Below, piece after piece: positions 39,475 to 51,869 of a stretch of DNA of 64,000 nt. The DNA lies in the NCBI RefSeq assembly GCF_037975245.1, contig NC_092570.1, positions 3,940,001-4,004,000 of the forward strand, read 5' to 3'. This stretch comes from Apostichopus japonicus (Eukaryota; Echinodermata; Holothuroidea; Aspidochirotida; Stichopodidae). The translations under genes and the position numbers were made by a program. Position 1 is the stretch's first letter. Every line of letters begins with the position of its first letter. Below the pieces are notes generated by a model. The model ran no database searches. It saw only the letters and a list, made by a program, of their open reading frames with translations, and was not told the origin of the DNA.

Positions 39475-39695
39475 ATTCTCGGCCTTTTGGTTAAGATCAT
39501 GTGTAGTATCTGTTCCCTTTCGAGGGGAATGGTGATGCACACCTGACGATGATCACACAGTCACAGTCTCGATGCACGGGGACTGGGGTTGAGAGCGGAT
39601 CAGTCGTTCGGTAGTTCGGTTTTCGTGCCCAGGTTCTTTCCTGGGTGACTTTTCTTAAAAAGTAAAAATGTATACATACAGTATGTATGCACACA
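39475..39695 (+). ncRNA. U2 snRNA-like head joined to a non-U2 body
   Basis: From 39477 to 39516 the sequence matches the conserved 5' end of metazoan U2 snRNA at about 38 of 40 positions, including TTCTCGGCCTTTTGG and the GTAGTA branch-site recognition element at 39503-39508. After ATCTGTTC it leaves U2: there is no Sm-site AATTTTTG and no U2 stem-loop III/IV. Instead about 170 bp of moderately G+C-rich DNA follows, including GGGGACTGGGGTTGAGAGCG and a hairpin CCCAGG..CCTGGG (39630-39645), then A-rich DNA. It cannot be a functional U2. It is either a chimeric retropseudogene or the snRNA-derived head of a SINE. Confidence 0.6.
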
Positions 39696-39699
39696 GCCT

Positions 39700-40295
39700 A
39701 TCTTTCTTTACGAGAAATGTTATAAATTGCCTACAGCCCTTGGTCATTATATTTTGCACAATTTCGTAGTCCGTCTACGATTTTTTTCCCACGAACCATT
39801 TTTGCAATAATGTTATCTAATCATTTAGTCTAAAAGTATTGGTACCCCCCCCCTCTTTTCTATTAATAACCTGCAGTATAGGGGGTTATTTTTACCACTG
39901 GAATTATATATTTATACGATTGTGTACGTCTATATAGTTGTCATCTTCCATAGGAAACAGTCTTATATGAGGACGACTCGAGATTTTCCTGGAAATAGCT
40001 CATTACGGAGGTTCTTACAAAATGGGAGCGTTTTGCTAGTTTTCCATGCCACTATATATGGCTAATGTTAACATTACGCAATGGTTAAATACGTGGAGTA
40101 AAGGATTAATGTACCAAACTTCAAGATTTTAAGAGCAAATGTAGACATTTTAAAGCAGTGTGGAAATATTATATCAAAACGAAATCAAAGCAACTGTCGT
40201 CTACACTAGGGGGACATATACATAACCATCATTTAAAAAAAAAATAATACCTCCCCTTCCCCCACACCCCTTCCCACCGTCCCCCAAACAGGTAA
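39700..40295. other. Unannotated DNA
   Basis: Short C run near 39845-39852 and a C-rich patch at 40252-40286. Nothing else recognised. Confidence 0.5.
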
Positions 40296-40299
40296 AAGG

Positions 40300-40720
40300 A
40301 GATTTACTCCGTTTGCAGGTTTGGGAGATACTTGAGTTTTAAAGTCTCATCTGGGAGCTGTCATTTTGTAAACCTGTGACGTCATAATGTCACTAGGATC
40401 TGAAAACGTTTCCCTTTCTCTGTGTTTTTCCTCCCACATCTCACAAGGAAGTAGGTCACCACTGTTGACCCTAAAACCAATGTCACTGTAAGGTTCATGT
40501 TAAGAGATACAATATTTTAGATTCAGCATTAGTAAAATCTACGGCAGCTCAATAGGGCCATGATAAAAAAAATCCGAAAAATTTTTTTTTTAAGTTTAAA
40601 CGTAAAAACGTAAAAGCCCGTTCTACATGACAGAAAAACAACAAGAGATACATAAAAAAATAAAAAAATATTAGAAGCACTTGCGGCTCGATGATGTCAT
40701 CTTTAGACTTGATCAAGTCT
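40300..40720 (+). repeat. Dispersed repeat family A, copy 2
   Basis: Same motif order as the copy at 8.1 kb: CTCCGTTTG, GGGAGCTGTCATTTTGTAAA, GTGACGTCATAATGTCAC, GGATCTGAAA, then GCACTTGCGGCTCGATGATG and GACTTGATCAAGTC at the right end. The last word is an imperfect palindrome. Confidence 0.65.
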
Positions 40721-40724
40721 CCTA

Positions 40725-43700
40725 TCTTGTGTATGGAAAGAAGGTAAGAAGGTAAAACCTGTCATAATAGCCATATGGAATCAAAGTATCCTAAGCTCTT
40801 TCGAGAAGTTGTTAATAACAATGATCTCTAACAATAACAAATTAAAATTGTTGGTTGAGTTTTAGCTCCATTAAGTCAGTGATCTGACTTGTAGTCTAAA
40901 TGATTAAGCGCTATTAACAATACAAAAAAAAACAAGTAATAAAATACATTTGTTCCTTCTTTTTCAATGTTAAAGACAAAATATCTGTTCAAGCCTTTTG
41001 TTATACTCTAAATATTGATTAGTGCAGCGTATATATGTGGCAGACGTGGTTTTATTGTATAGAGCGTGTACACAATATTTGTCTATATGAAAATCAAAAT
41101 TTTGGACAATCATCACTTTAAATTTAAATTGTCAACTATTATGCATTTTCAAGAGACAAGAGGCATGCATATGGGAATGATAACTTTCAGCGTTCCGGAT
41201 TCTTGAAAGGGTGATGTAGCACGACAGGTGTTTTACAAGTATATATTTTACTCATATCTAGAAAGTTAATTTACCGTTACACGTTGTCCCTAAGGGTAGC
41301 ATGGGAAAATTTATACAATGATATTTCCAATAAACGGATGGTAACATATATATACATATACATTAGTTATTAAAGTACCCTCCAGTTGTAAAGAGAGAGA
41401 GAGAGATACTTTATAAGAAGAAGTACATCAGCCTTTCCTGGATGTTAAGTTCGTCTTTTCCCACCATTTATAACATGTAGGCGTATACATTTAACACAGC
41501 TGTGGCTATGACATCAAGTTGGAATAATGCATTCGTGCGATTTGAATATATTTACAGTTATGAATTTTAAATGTTCTTCCTAGTCTGAACTGATGAACTT
41601 TTAGATATATTACGTCGGAGTTATAAATACATCATTGTATAGCAACACGTTCTAGATATATCGATCCATCGATCCATTCGTTCGTCCATCAATGGAAATT
41701 TACTATTTATACTTTTATCCGAGACAGTGGATTTTCTTCACTTTATTCCAAAGCAACCAAAAGTACATGTATTAAACACTTTTTATAAACTCTTTATAAA
41801 CATCAAACAGAACCAAAATTACAAAATAGATAAAAACACATGGGTAACATCTTAATAGTTACTTATTGACTAATATGTTAAAGAGTAATTTTAGGCCTAA
41901 AAATGAACTTTGATGTTTTTTTATTGTATAGACTCTGATTAACACTTGTTTCAGTCAAGGTAATATTACTTTGCAGCATCTCATTTTTCTTATCATTTTT
42001 CTCAATTTAAAATATTTTTTCATGCTAAAAGCAGTTTACATGCCCTTGAAATAAAATATGGGAACCGGATATTAGCTAATGGATGTTTTTTTGTTGTAAA
42101 GTTCTTTTATGCTGACTTTCATAATATCCATTGCGCAGTAATTCTGTTGTTAATGTTGCTTTACATCGCATGAGAGAAAGGTGATAAACTTAACTGGATA
42201 TATAAGGATAGATCGACAAACCATGTCACTGTTAAATGGAGATGAAAAAATACTTCAAATTTGTTAAGTTGAAAATCAACTGCTCGATATCTTTTCCCTG
42301 CCTCGAGAATTGCTGGACTGAATGACTAAACCCTCCCACACACTCCAGGTAATTGGATCTTTGTCAGAAAACCCGTTATGCCATTTTATGTCATTTGTTC
42401 TTTAAAAGCTTTACATTTCCTATAATAATGTTATCTTGATTTATTCTAGAAATATGATAACTTTTCAAGTAATGTTAACTTATATACTTGTCAATGTGTT
42501 TTCTGTAGTCAGACTTTATATTCAAAAGGCACCTTCTTTTGTAATACAAATAATACTGTCCTCTTTGGATAAAATTTATAGAAAAAAAAATACTATACAG
42601 AAAACAAAAGCAAATCTGAAAGTTTAATATATTTTCGTTTTTCATGTCATTAATGTCAATATGAAGGTGGAAAAAATGTCCAGGTGACGAGATGTTGAAA
42701 AAGATTATCAAATTCATAATGATTGGAATATTTATCAGAACTTGGTGCAAAAACAAAATGTGTAGAAGGTGTCGTATAGTTTGATGAATAACAATCTTAT
42801 TTTGAGTAATTCTCGGCAAAATTACAGTAAACTTTTTCACCAAACGCCACAAAAATTTTTTTTTTGATAAGACTAATAGCAGAATGCATTGGGTGTCAGA
42901 AACAGCGTTTTATAGAGACCGTTCTATTTAATATAGTTTTTTAATTTATTTGCACACTTTTTTCATTTAAAATTGAGAGGGGACAAGAAGATTTCTACTG
43001 TGTCTTACAAATACTGATGATATTTTTATCACAAGTTCTCAAAACGGCCAGAGGGAGAGAGAGAGAATTTAAAGCAAAAGATCACATCTGTTCAGTGATA
43101 ATTTATGTCTTTCCTTCTTCTTTTGGAAAATGTATTCATTTTTGTTCCATACATGAATAACATTTTACACCAAAAAGTCAACTTTTGACGGCGATAAAAC
43201 CTCAATGTGCTTATAGATTACCTGACAGAAACATATGTAAAAATATGAATATTTTATTAAAATTCAAAAGATTTGGCCTTCTCTGGTTCGCCTGCTTGCA
43301 ATTCAAATTTCATTTTCTTAAAAACTTGTCAACAAAGCAGGACGAGACAGACTGTATATATAATCAGAAACATTTACCTCAATATTTGATGATTTTCAAT
43401 TTGATAAATTTATGGAACGTTATGTTAAAATTTAGCGACCTGTCAAGGTGAGTTAAAGACTTAAGTGACACTTTATAAACTTTTACGTAAAAACCACTTC
43501 TCTCCATGGAGATGACTTATATTTAAGACAAAATCTGTCCATAATCATAACATTCTTGAACCAAAAGAATTAAAGTTGACAGCCGACAATCCCAACATGC
43601 CTTCCCATCTGAAAAGCAGTGAAAAGTGAAATGAGAGACTAAGAAATTATTCTTCGCATTAAGAGAAACGAAAAAAACAGAACAGAACAGAACGAAAAAA

Positions 43701-44455
43701 TGCTTCTTTTGCTAGTTTTTATCTTTTGAATTTTGCAAATAGAATACTTTGGATACTATAATGGTATCTTTTTGTTTTGTTTGTTGTGGTTTCTTGTTTC
43801 TTTTTTACTACATAGTTGTTAGTTTGGATATGTATTGGAAATATAAAATAATATGATACAGCTCCCACATATTGTTATATAAATTCATGTAAAGCTGACC
43901 TATAATTACGATATCATTTTTCATCGTGATTATAGAATAATGATCACATCATATTGCCTACTTCATAAAGGACCAGATTGATTTCATGATCAGCTTGAGA
44001 AGAAACTTCGAAATGATGACGTAAACTTTGTTCCATATCCCTGTTTTTACGTGTATTCACGTAACATATCAATGTTGAAGAGATGCACATATTGTCCAAC
44101 TTGGTAACACCGCACAATAACACTAACGAATGAAACTGGGCTTTTCAACATTATATTTTGTATTACTTTACAACTCTACCGAGAGACAAATCGCTACCAT
44201 CTTCATTTAAGTTTAATGATCAAGCATCGGGTAGGTATGGAATCTAGGAGGGGACCCCGGGGACATGAACCCTCCCCCCCCCCTTCTGAAGTAGTTTTGA
44301 CACTAAACCTCGGCTAAACTCATATTTCGTTATAAAAAAGGTATAACTGGAAACAAAAATTATCACATTTCCTACGAGGTAAATATTCACTGTGAGGATA
44401 ATGTATTCTAATGCGCTGCTATTTCGGTGATAAACATAGGTATATAGCGATACTT
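40725..44455. other. Unannotated A+T-rich DNA
   Basis: About 3.7 kb with no gene recognised. Includes short (GA)n tracts at 41393-41405 and 43050-43063, and a repeated CGATCCAT word near 41661-41675. A 125-codon minus-strand frame at 42475-42852 is rich in Ile/Phe/Asn and judged compositional. Confidence 0.5.
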
Positions 44456-44462
44456 GGCTCAA

Positions 44463-44501
44463 CACCCCACCCCAGCCCCACCCCACCCCACCCCACCCCA
44501 A
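44463..44501. repeat. (CCCCA)n array, G-quadruplex candidate
   Basis: About eight CCCC blocks separated by single A or AG. The complement is (TGGGG)n, the same unit as the plus-strand array at 57091-57138, so the two arrays are in inverted orientation 12.6 kb apart. Confidence 0.9.
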
Positions 44502-44509
44502 CGCCTCCT

Positions 44510-46110
44510 GCATCTTGCAAAGAAATCATAGATCGGCCATTGGTAATGACTTCGTTGCATTGTAACAATGAACGTAGCAATATATTATTATGGACGTCAC
44601 TGGTCACCCCTGGTTAGCGTCGATATTACAAAATATAGGGTCCAAGACTTTACCATTTCTACGTTTTGCCTATTTCACCCCTCCCCCCCCGCACATTCCC
44701 CTCCCACATCCCCACCCTTATCGATGAACACATGTAACATTTGTCTTTCGATTTTTATTCACTAAACACACACCTATAATATACACGAACAAAACGTATA
44801 GCGTTGGCTAAATATGTTAGTGACTCCGTTTGTATAAAATATACAAAATGTGTTTTGTTTCCAATGGCAACGACAAAACAAGGTTACGACATAGTAAAGA
44901 ACCATACAGGCATGTCTGCCAGTTAATTTTTTTCAATTTTTCTAAATTCTTTTTACCTGAATAAAATCCGCATTGTCGTATTAGTGTGTGTTTGTGTGTG
45001 TGTTTTTACTCATTAGTGTAAAGAATACAAACAGATGTTATACATTAGAAACAAAGAACCGAGCTCCAAAAATAAACAACATCGATGTCAAACCATGAAA
45101 AGATTCGAAACGTAACTCAAATCCTATAAATCAACATATTACAGACAAACAAAACCTTGACATTCGTGAAGTGAATCTAAACAAGTCTTGATGTTCAGTC
45201 ATAGAGAGAGAGAGGAAAAAAAAGACAAAACTCTTTACCCTGGAAATGAAAAAAAGAAGAAGAAGAAGAAGAAAAAGAAGGAGAAGAAAAAGGAAAAGGG
45301 CGAACGTTTCTATATCTCTGAGGATACAAAAAATTGCCCTCTGATTACATTGACATTAACCTCTAATATTGGTTTGTATTAGTTTCATGTCTTATTTCAT
45401 CATCTTCATTTATATCCCCATCTCTTGGGTCTGCCCAGTGCTAAATGCTTTAGTCAAGAACCTTGTCAGGTTGTCATGCACTTTTCTCCGATCGATGTAG
45501 AAGTTGCTTGACGATAAACGTTTTAAACCATTTTACCGTGACATAGAGAGATATCGTTATTAATAAACTAGGGAGTGCCATGCATCGATGGTTTTGCGAA
45601 AATTGGGGACCAATGAAACGTGTAAAATGTCGAAGGAAAGAAAAAAAAACACACATGTCAATAAAAAAAATGGCAAAAAAGAAGCGTAGGCGATGTTTGA
45701 TGTACAACACCGGGCTTCCACCAAATTCGGTTACCACTCAGTCTGAATTAAGACAATAGGATAGATACTATACTTACACCAAAAGAAAAACCCAACGCGG
45801 GTCATTTTTAATACTTTCTTTGGTACATTAAGTTGATGTAAAGTATGGACAAGTGAAAGGTCAAAGGTTAAATGAGATAATGACAATAGACTGCATGTCA
45901 GCCTTGATATAACAATAGTTCAATAAGCTTATCTTTTATCTATCTTATCGATGGTTTGTTCCTTCAAAACTTATGTAAAAGATTCTAATAAAGAAATAGA
46001 ATGATCTCAAATGACATTTCTAAATTTGAAAGAGACACAGACCAAACTGTCATCTCCCTAGCATATATGCCAGAGTAGACGTCGTGACGGACAACCTCCC
46101 GAAACAGCGA
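44510..46110. other. Unannotated DNA
   Basis: Contains a C-rich stretch at 44678-44720, (TG)n at 44987-45004 and an AAG-rich tract at 45240-45300 that yields a Lys-rich frame of no significance. Confidence 0.5.
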
Positions 46111-46114
46111 AGGG

Positions 46115-46310
46115 AAAAAGTCTTGCTCCGTTTGAAAGATATTTCAGTCATGTCTGAAGCTGTCATCTTGTAAATGCCATAGTTCTACTTGGATCTGAAA
46201 CCTTTCTTTTCTGGGGTTTTTTTTTCGTGTTCTGTTCTCTTTTGTTTTGTTTTAGTTTCGAAGTAGATTGCTTTGTACATGGGTAGCGTGACGTCATGAC
46301 ACGTCACTTC
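46115..46310 (+). repeat. Dispersed repeat family A, copy 3 (partial)
   Basis: Retains CTTGCTCCGTTTGAAAGATAT, GTCTGAAGCTGTCATCTTGT, TTGGATCTGAAACC and the TCGAAGTAGATTGCT word shared with copy 1, but the GACTTGATCAAG end was not found. A roughly 20-bp T-rich insertion splits the centre. Confidence 0.55.
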
Positions 46311-46314
46311 TTAA

Positions 46315-49300
46315 TGTAAATGAAGAGCTAAAAAACAGAAAAGACGTGTTCAGAAAGTGTGTGTGTTGATGCAACTCCAATTTGGGGAAAGAAAAAGAAA
46401 ATTCCCGTAAACGTCACCATCCTGCCAATATCTTTCTATTTTTAGAAAACAAATTGTTTTCGATAGCAACCATTTCCCCACTCCAGATCGCCTCAGAGGT
46501 TGCATTACAAAATATTTAGCTCCGGATGCTATGTTACTCGTGGCTTTTGACGAAAATTGATCTTTAAACTGAAAAACAGGAAAAAAACAAGATTTTACAG
46601 GTAATCAGATCTGGTAAGATGACGGAGACAAATGGTTCTATGTTCCTAGTTAAGTTGTCTGAAGAGAAAGACAAAAACCCGAAGTGGCAATATCGCTTGT
46701 AGTTACGGTAGAAAACTTGAGAGAGCAGTTCTTGTTTTATTATAAAGTATATAAAACATGCGTAAGACGGAATTGTTTACATAATGTAAAATGTGTAATC
46801 ATCAACTGAAACTATATCACTATACCTCGCTTCATAGTCTTCAAACTCATTCGTTTTATTCAGACTTGTCATATAGACGATAAACGTAAAATAAAAAACA
46901 TTAAACAAAATCAGGAGAAGGTCGTACGCGTCAATAACTTTATCTTCTTCCGTTATTAATTTTGGGCGGTCGGTTTGATATCACAGGAACTTTAATAACT
47001 TCATAAGCTAGCGTTTTTTTGGTCACAATCTTGGTTACGGTACAATTTTTTTCCTTTTATCCATTACTTGTACATATGTGTCTGTGATGTTACATCTTTA
47101 TCGTATGCAAACCCTTGTTGCAAGATTAACAACTTAAAATAACCATATCTTCAGATCACATGTTTCAAAGTGCATCCAATTTTGTCTTGTCGAAATCGTA
47201 AAGATTGTCGTGCCTGTTAATTACTGGAAGAAGGTTGGTGCTTTCCCCCCCCCCCCCCTTTTTCTCGCCTAAATGTACAAGTTAGTAGTGTAGAGTAGTC
47301 TGTGCATTTTTAACCTGAGAGGTTTGTTTTTGTAGTAATTGATATCAACTAAAAGATATTTTTAAAAAGAAACACTTTTATCTGATAAGATCAAATTAAA
47401 CATGATATGAAGAAATTAATCATATTTTATACTTAACTCTACATCGAATGATCATAGTAAACTTTACAACAAAGTTCTGTCCCGTTTTTAATTCCTAAAA
47501 TCAGCAAAAATTATAGAAGAAAAATGGGGGGAAATGCGGAAAATGAGCCAAACCGTACCTTTTTGGCTCAATGCCAAGTTTAGATCAAATATTTTGTCTT
47601 TGTTACTTTCAAAGTATCAAAATGTTACAGCGTCGGGATGAAAGTAAGATCATTTTTTTTTTTAAGGAATTCATTCAGAGTCGAGTTTATTACTGGTAAT
47701 TTTTATTGATAATTGAAGTTGACGTTCTGGATTCTTTTCTATTTTCTTTGGGGCGGGGGTGGTGTGGGGGGGGTAAGGGTGTCTAAGTGTAACAGGGTAA
47801 AAGCAAGTAATTTAGTCTGGTTTTCATGGCTATTTCATGAGTATTTAATATTTATTGAAGACAAACGGCAAAGGCTAATATCTAATTGACAATTACACTC
47901 TCTAGGTATGTTACAATTATTTGCACGCATAACGCCATTCAATCGTATTTAACTCTTTGATTAAACATCTCCAACTTTTCTTGAGGTGAACATGTTACTG
48001 GAGACAGGGGTGAGAACGGTAAACAGAGGTGCGAGAAATTATACTGAAAACTCTGGGCCTCTTGAATTCTCTCCACTATTACTGTCACCGTCAAGCGCAA
48101 AAGAATAAAAATGCATTGAACTCTCATTTTTACATCAATTATACAAGTTAACCGTATAAACAGCTGTAAGGTATATGACGAAAATAATATTGCTCCAGTT
48201 TAATTAATATGGACATGTGTTATCCGTAAACCGTATATACAAGTTAATTTACATAATGTCGAATTCAAGTTGAGATTTTTTATTTTCGTTTTGAGTGTTG
48301 CTTGCTTCTCAATATATAAGGTCATTTAATAGTTACATTATATTATTCATGATGGTCCATATAATGTAAGCTTTAGTTTCATATCAGCAATAGAAGATCG
48401 TCACATCGGCACCTATATGCCTTGAACATTCATATTGAAGTGTAACCAAGGTTCCCCTTCAAGCTAACTATATGCATTAATATACCTTCACTGTCCTACA
48501 TTATGTTATCATTAACGGAATATTGTGCAGTGAGACATGCTAATAGATTACATGAATGTGGAAGGTAAAAGGTTTTTATTTCTATTACGACGTGTGAAAA
48601 CTCCTTATATTTCATCACAAGTTGAAATGTAGACGTTCATGAAGAAAAAAATGTTCTTTCAAAATTTTAAAAAGAAAAATGATCAGCTCCTATAGGCTTA
48701 TAACTGTCCGTATACAGAAATTCATTCATTGCCGAAGGTTTATTGGTTTGTCTCCTCACTGTCACCAACATATATCATGTAATGCTTGCTGATGTATTGG
48801 CAAATGCAGGATACATTAAACTGTTAAAATGTGTACAATTTAAGATTCCTTCTGATGGATAATTAATATGTATTACTTCTATTAAGAGGGTAATCTAATA
48901 ACTTCCAGTTAATACATATTTATAATTTATGTTTTTTGCTTCAACGTGTTGATATAATTCGTGAATACTGCATGTTTTGTTGGAATTTTGTTTAGATAGT
49001 GAAACAGAACTAGCTGTATTAACCTCTAAAACTTCATCTTTGATTAATTAACTAAAATATTCAAATTTCAGTTTTAGTTTAGCGTATCAAACATTCTCGT
49101 TTTCCAATCAAAATGTTTATAACACTGTTTATGCGCGCTGACTGGCAGTGGGCGTACCTTGGCCGGTGTACTCGCACGGGGCCTCGACTCCGGGCGGCGA
49201 GGGGGCTGGGCAAAGTGGCAACTTGTACCGAAATGTAACCAACCAACAGCTGACGCAGGCCGAGGGACAGCGAACCGTTAAGAAGTCATATTAAACGTGC

Positions 49301-50045
49301 AGTCAGTAAACCAAACGGGGACCATGTTCCCTATGGGCCCATTGCTCATTCATTTTAGAAATATCCAGATGGGCCCTTATATTATTCTGCCGTCCGATCC
49401 AACAAAAGAGTATTAAGGCGTCCAGTGCAGTAAGACTGAGAGTAACATATCCGGATCTCTGAAGATGCCAAGTCCGAAATTGCTTACCAAAGCGCAATCA
49501 TTTGTTTGAGGGGTGGGGGGGGGGGGGTCGTCCCTCCCTTGAAGACCCATTCCTATTGCTACAACGGGACCAAGTTACTTCTGCCTACGCCATCGTAGAC
49601 GGGTTTTTTTGTTTGCGTATAGTTAGCGCTTAAAAATTTGTATCTTAGGTAAACTGTATACGATGTAAAAAAGTGATAAAGATATTTGATGGCAAACTTA
49701 CACGATCTGAGATGCCATCGCCGTCAATTTTGTGTCAACGTTGACGAAATTATTGAGTTTTGAAAGAAAACGAACAACGTTAGTAATCATGAAGTTCTCG
49801 GAATATCCGTGTTTATATCGCCACGAGATTTATTAAAGATTGTTGCATAAAAAAAAGTTATTTTGGTAGACTCGTGTAAGCATCATACCCTTCGACTTGA
49901 TCTTGAATTCATCTAAAAATAGCAAAGAAAATCTTTATTAACCTTCAAAGTTGTAAAGTAAGTTAAAAAGTAATATTGGTTACCTTCTTCCGTGAAAAAT
50001 TTGGGAATATATCACTCGGTACAGGTGGATTTATGATTATAGCCC
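46315..50045. other. Unannotated DNA with a G+C-rich patch
   Basis: No gene recognised. Poly-C at 47246-47258, G-rich DNA at 47752-47777 and poly-G at 49515-49527. The patch 49140-49280 is unusually G+C- and CpG-rich; with GTGGGCGTACC at its left and CCTACGCCATCGTAG near 49590 it may be the ends of a roughly 450-bp DNA element, but the inverted match is short. Confidence 0.45.
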
Positions 50046-50050
50046 TATAA

Positions 50051-50335
50051 GTTTGAAAACTAAATTTTACGATGTTATCACGTTAGAGAAGACGTAAACC
50101 CAGACCGTGATTGGTAAGTGTGTTAAAGAGATGTATGAATATGCATGATGAACAAACATCCACCAATCAGTTCCATATTGGGGAGATATCATATGAGTTT
50201 GAAAACTAAACTTTACAATGTTATCACGTTAGAGAAGACGTAAACTGAGTCCGTGATTTTTAAGTGATGTATGAATATGCATGATGAACGAACTTCCGCC
50301 AATCAGCTCCACTTTGTAGAGGTATGCTAGGTACG
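50051..50335. repeat. Two-copy 146-bp tandem duplication
   Basis: Units start at GTTTGAAAACTAAA (50051 and 50197). They share TTATCACGTTAGAGAAGACG, GTATGAATATGCATGATGAAC and CCAATCAG. The copies differ by scattered substitutions and an indel of several bases (GTGTTAAAGA). Confidence 0.92.
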
Positions 50336-50361
50336 GTATATGATTCTTTACACAGAAAACT

Positions 50362-50580
50362 TAAGACTTGAGCAAGTCTAAACATGACGTCATCAATTTT
50401 TTTTCAATTTGTATTGTCATCACGTAATTACCACATTGGATTTAGTGTCCACACTATTAACATTTGAACATGCAAAAAAAAAGGTAAAATAAAGCAAACA
50501 TTTAAAGGTTTCAGATTCTAAAGTGGCACATTATGACATCACAGATTTACAAATTTAAAACTCGCAGTTACAGCTTTAAT
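50362..50580 (-). repeat. Dispersed repeat family A, copy 4 (inverted)
   Basis: Read on the minus strand from 50580 it gives AAAGCTGT, TTTGTAAATCTGTGATGTCA, AATGTG, GAATCTGAAACC and ends GATGACGTCATG..TTAGACTTGCTCAAGTCT, in the same order as copies 1 and 2. It directly follows the 146-bp duplication. Confidence 0.6.
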
Positions 50581-50584
50581 TTTA

Positions 50585-51670
50585 AACTAGGATATTTCCT
50601 AGTTAGAGTAAATATTTTCTTGGCTGTTTGGGGGTTTGGGGTTTGTTCATCACTAAGTATCTCCACACATATAAGCTTAGGATGATAATTCGGTTTTTGT
50701 CTACTAAGATTGAATAATACAAATATGATAATTTTGGAACATAAATTTCAATATCATTACTGTTAAATTTTGGTCCCATTTAATCCTTTTTTTCGTGAAT
50801 TCTATCATGATTGTACAGTTTGTTATAAAAACAAGTCACGTTCCAGATAAATGTTCAAAGAAGATTCTTCCTTGATGAATTTAAAAGTAACCCTACGTCT
50901 TTTAGCTTTGACTTAACGAGATAAAGTATGATGCCATTAGCCGAAATCAGGTATTATAATTTGGTCAAACAATTTGCAAGATTAAGTCGTTAAAGTTCTA
51001 TTACTTTAAGCTCGTTCTCATCTTGACCTCCGCCTCCATATAACATCTTCAAAAAGTGGGAAGATTTGTTCCCATTCATGATCGTTTTCGCAGTAGGAGG
51101 AGTAGGGAAGTGCAGGAGTACGTTAGCTGATGTAAAACCGCGAGAACGAAAAATCGGTGAATTGGTAAAGAAAAACCCGAAGAGGAAGCATGCTTACCAT
51201 CAAATATGATCTTTAGAGAGTTAAAAAACGAATCAATATGGTGTTTTCTCTCTCGTGAAATATCATGGTTAACATAGAAACATGAGAACGCGAAACCTTT
51301 TAAAGTACCATTAGTTTGCGGAGTGCGTATTGATTAAAGGAAGTGAAAGCGTCACGTGATCTCTGGGGAGTGTTAGCTTACGCACTGACCGCATATTTAC
51401 ACTTGTTGATCTCATATATTGTAAACGCACAAAATATCTGAGACAGCCTGATATGCTTTGTTTGTGTTTTTTCTTTTTAAAAAAAGACGTCTGTTTTGAT
51501 TCCCTTGTTTCAGAGAACCATCAAGTTATGACAAGGTTATGGCATCTCAAACCACGGTGAGAGGAATTCTCATAGAGATACCAAGAACGTACCCAGAGAC
51601 CTTTTACGTACAAAATTGACAGGCAACCCTAGAAGGCTATCGACAATGTGTTTGTTTTATATTCATACGA
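50585..51670. other. Unannotated A+T-rich DNA
   Basis: No gene or repeat family recognised up to the tRNA-like SINE. Confidence 0.5.
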
Positions 51671-51679
51671 TATAAATAT

Positions 51680-51788
51680 ATAGTGGTTAGGGTGTCCTCG
51701 TACAAACCGGAAGGCCCGGGTTCGAGTCCCGGTGGAGGCTAGAAGTTTTTTTCACTGTTCTTGATTTTCCAACTCATTACGATTTCAA
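51680..51788 (+). mobile_element. Short tRNA-derived SINE with (TA)n tail
   Basis: An A box TAGTGGTTAGG near 51681 and a B box GGTTCGAGTCC at 51719-51729, about 38 bp apart, mark a tRNA-like pol III promoter; the spacing and the GTGTCC..GGAAGGCCCGGG context suggest a Val-type tRNA ancestor. A 50-bp body (AGAAGTTTTTTTCACTGTTC, then TTGATTTTCCAACTCATTACG) leads straight into (TA)n at 51789. The anticodon arm is degenerate, so this is not a working tRNA gene. About 90% similar by eye to the minus-strand copy at 62540-62648. Confidence 0.8.
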
Positions 51789-51789
51789 T

Positions 51790-51823
<34 letters not shown>

Positions 51824-51866
51824 CATATTTATATATATATATTTATGTGTGTATATATATATATAT
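51789..51866. repeat. (TA)n microsatellite
   Basis: TA with TTTATA and TGTGTG interruptions, forming the tail of the SINE to its left. Confidence 0.93.
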
Positions 51867-51869
51867 TCA

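Noticed and set aside
39475-39695. Working U2 snRNA gene
   Set aside because: Only the first ~45 bases are U2-like; no Sm site or 3' stem-loops, and no clear snRNA-type promoter was seen.
51680-51745. Functional tRNA gene (Val type)
   Set aside because: Acceptor and anticodon stems do not close, and the same body and tail occur in other copies.
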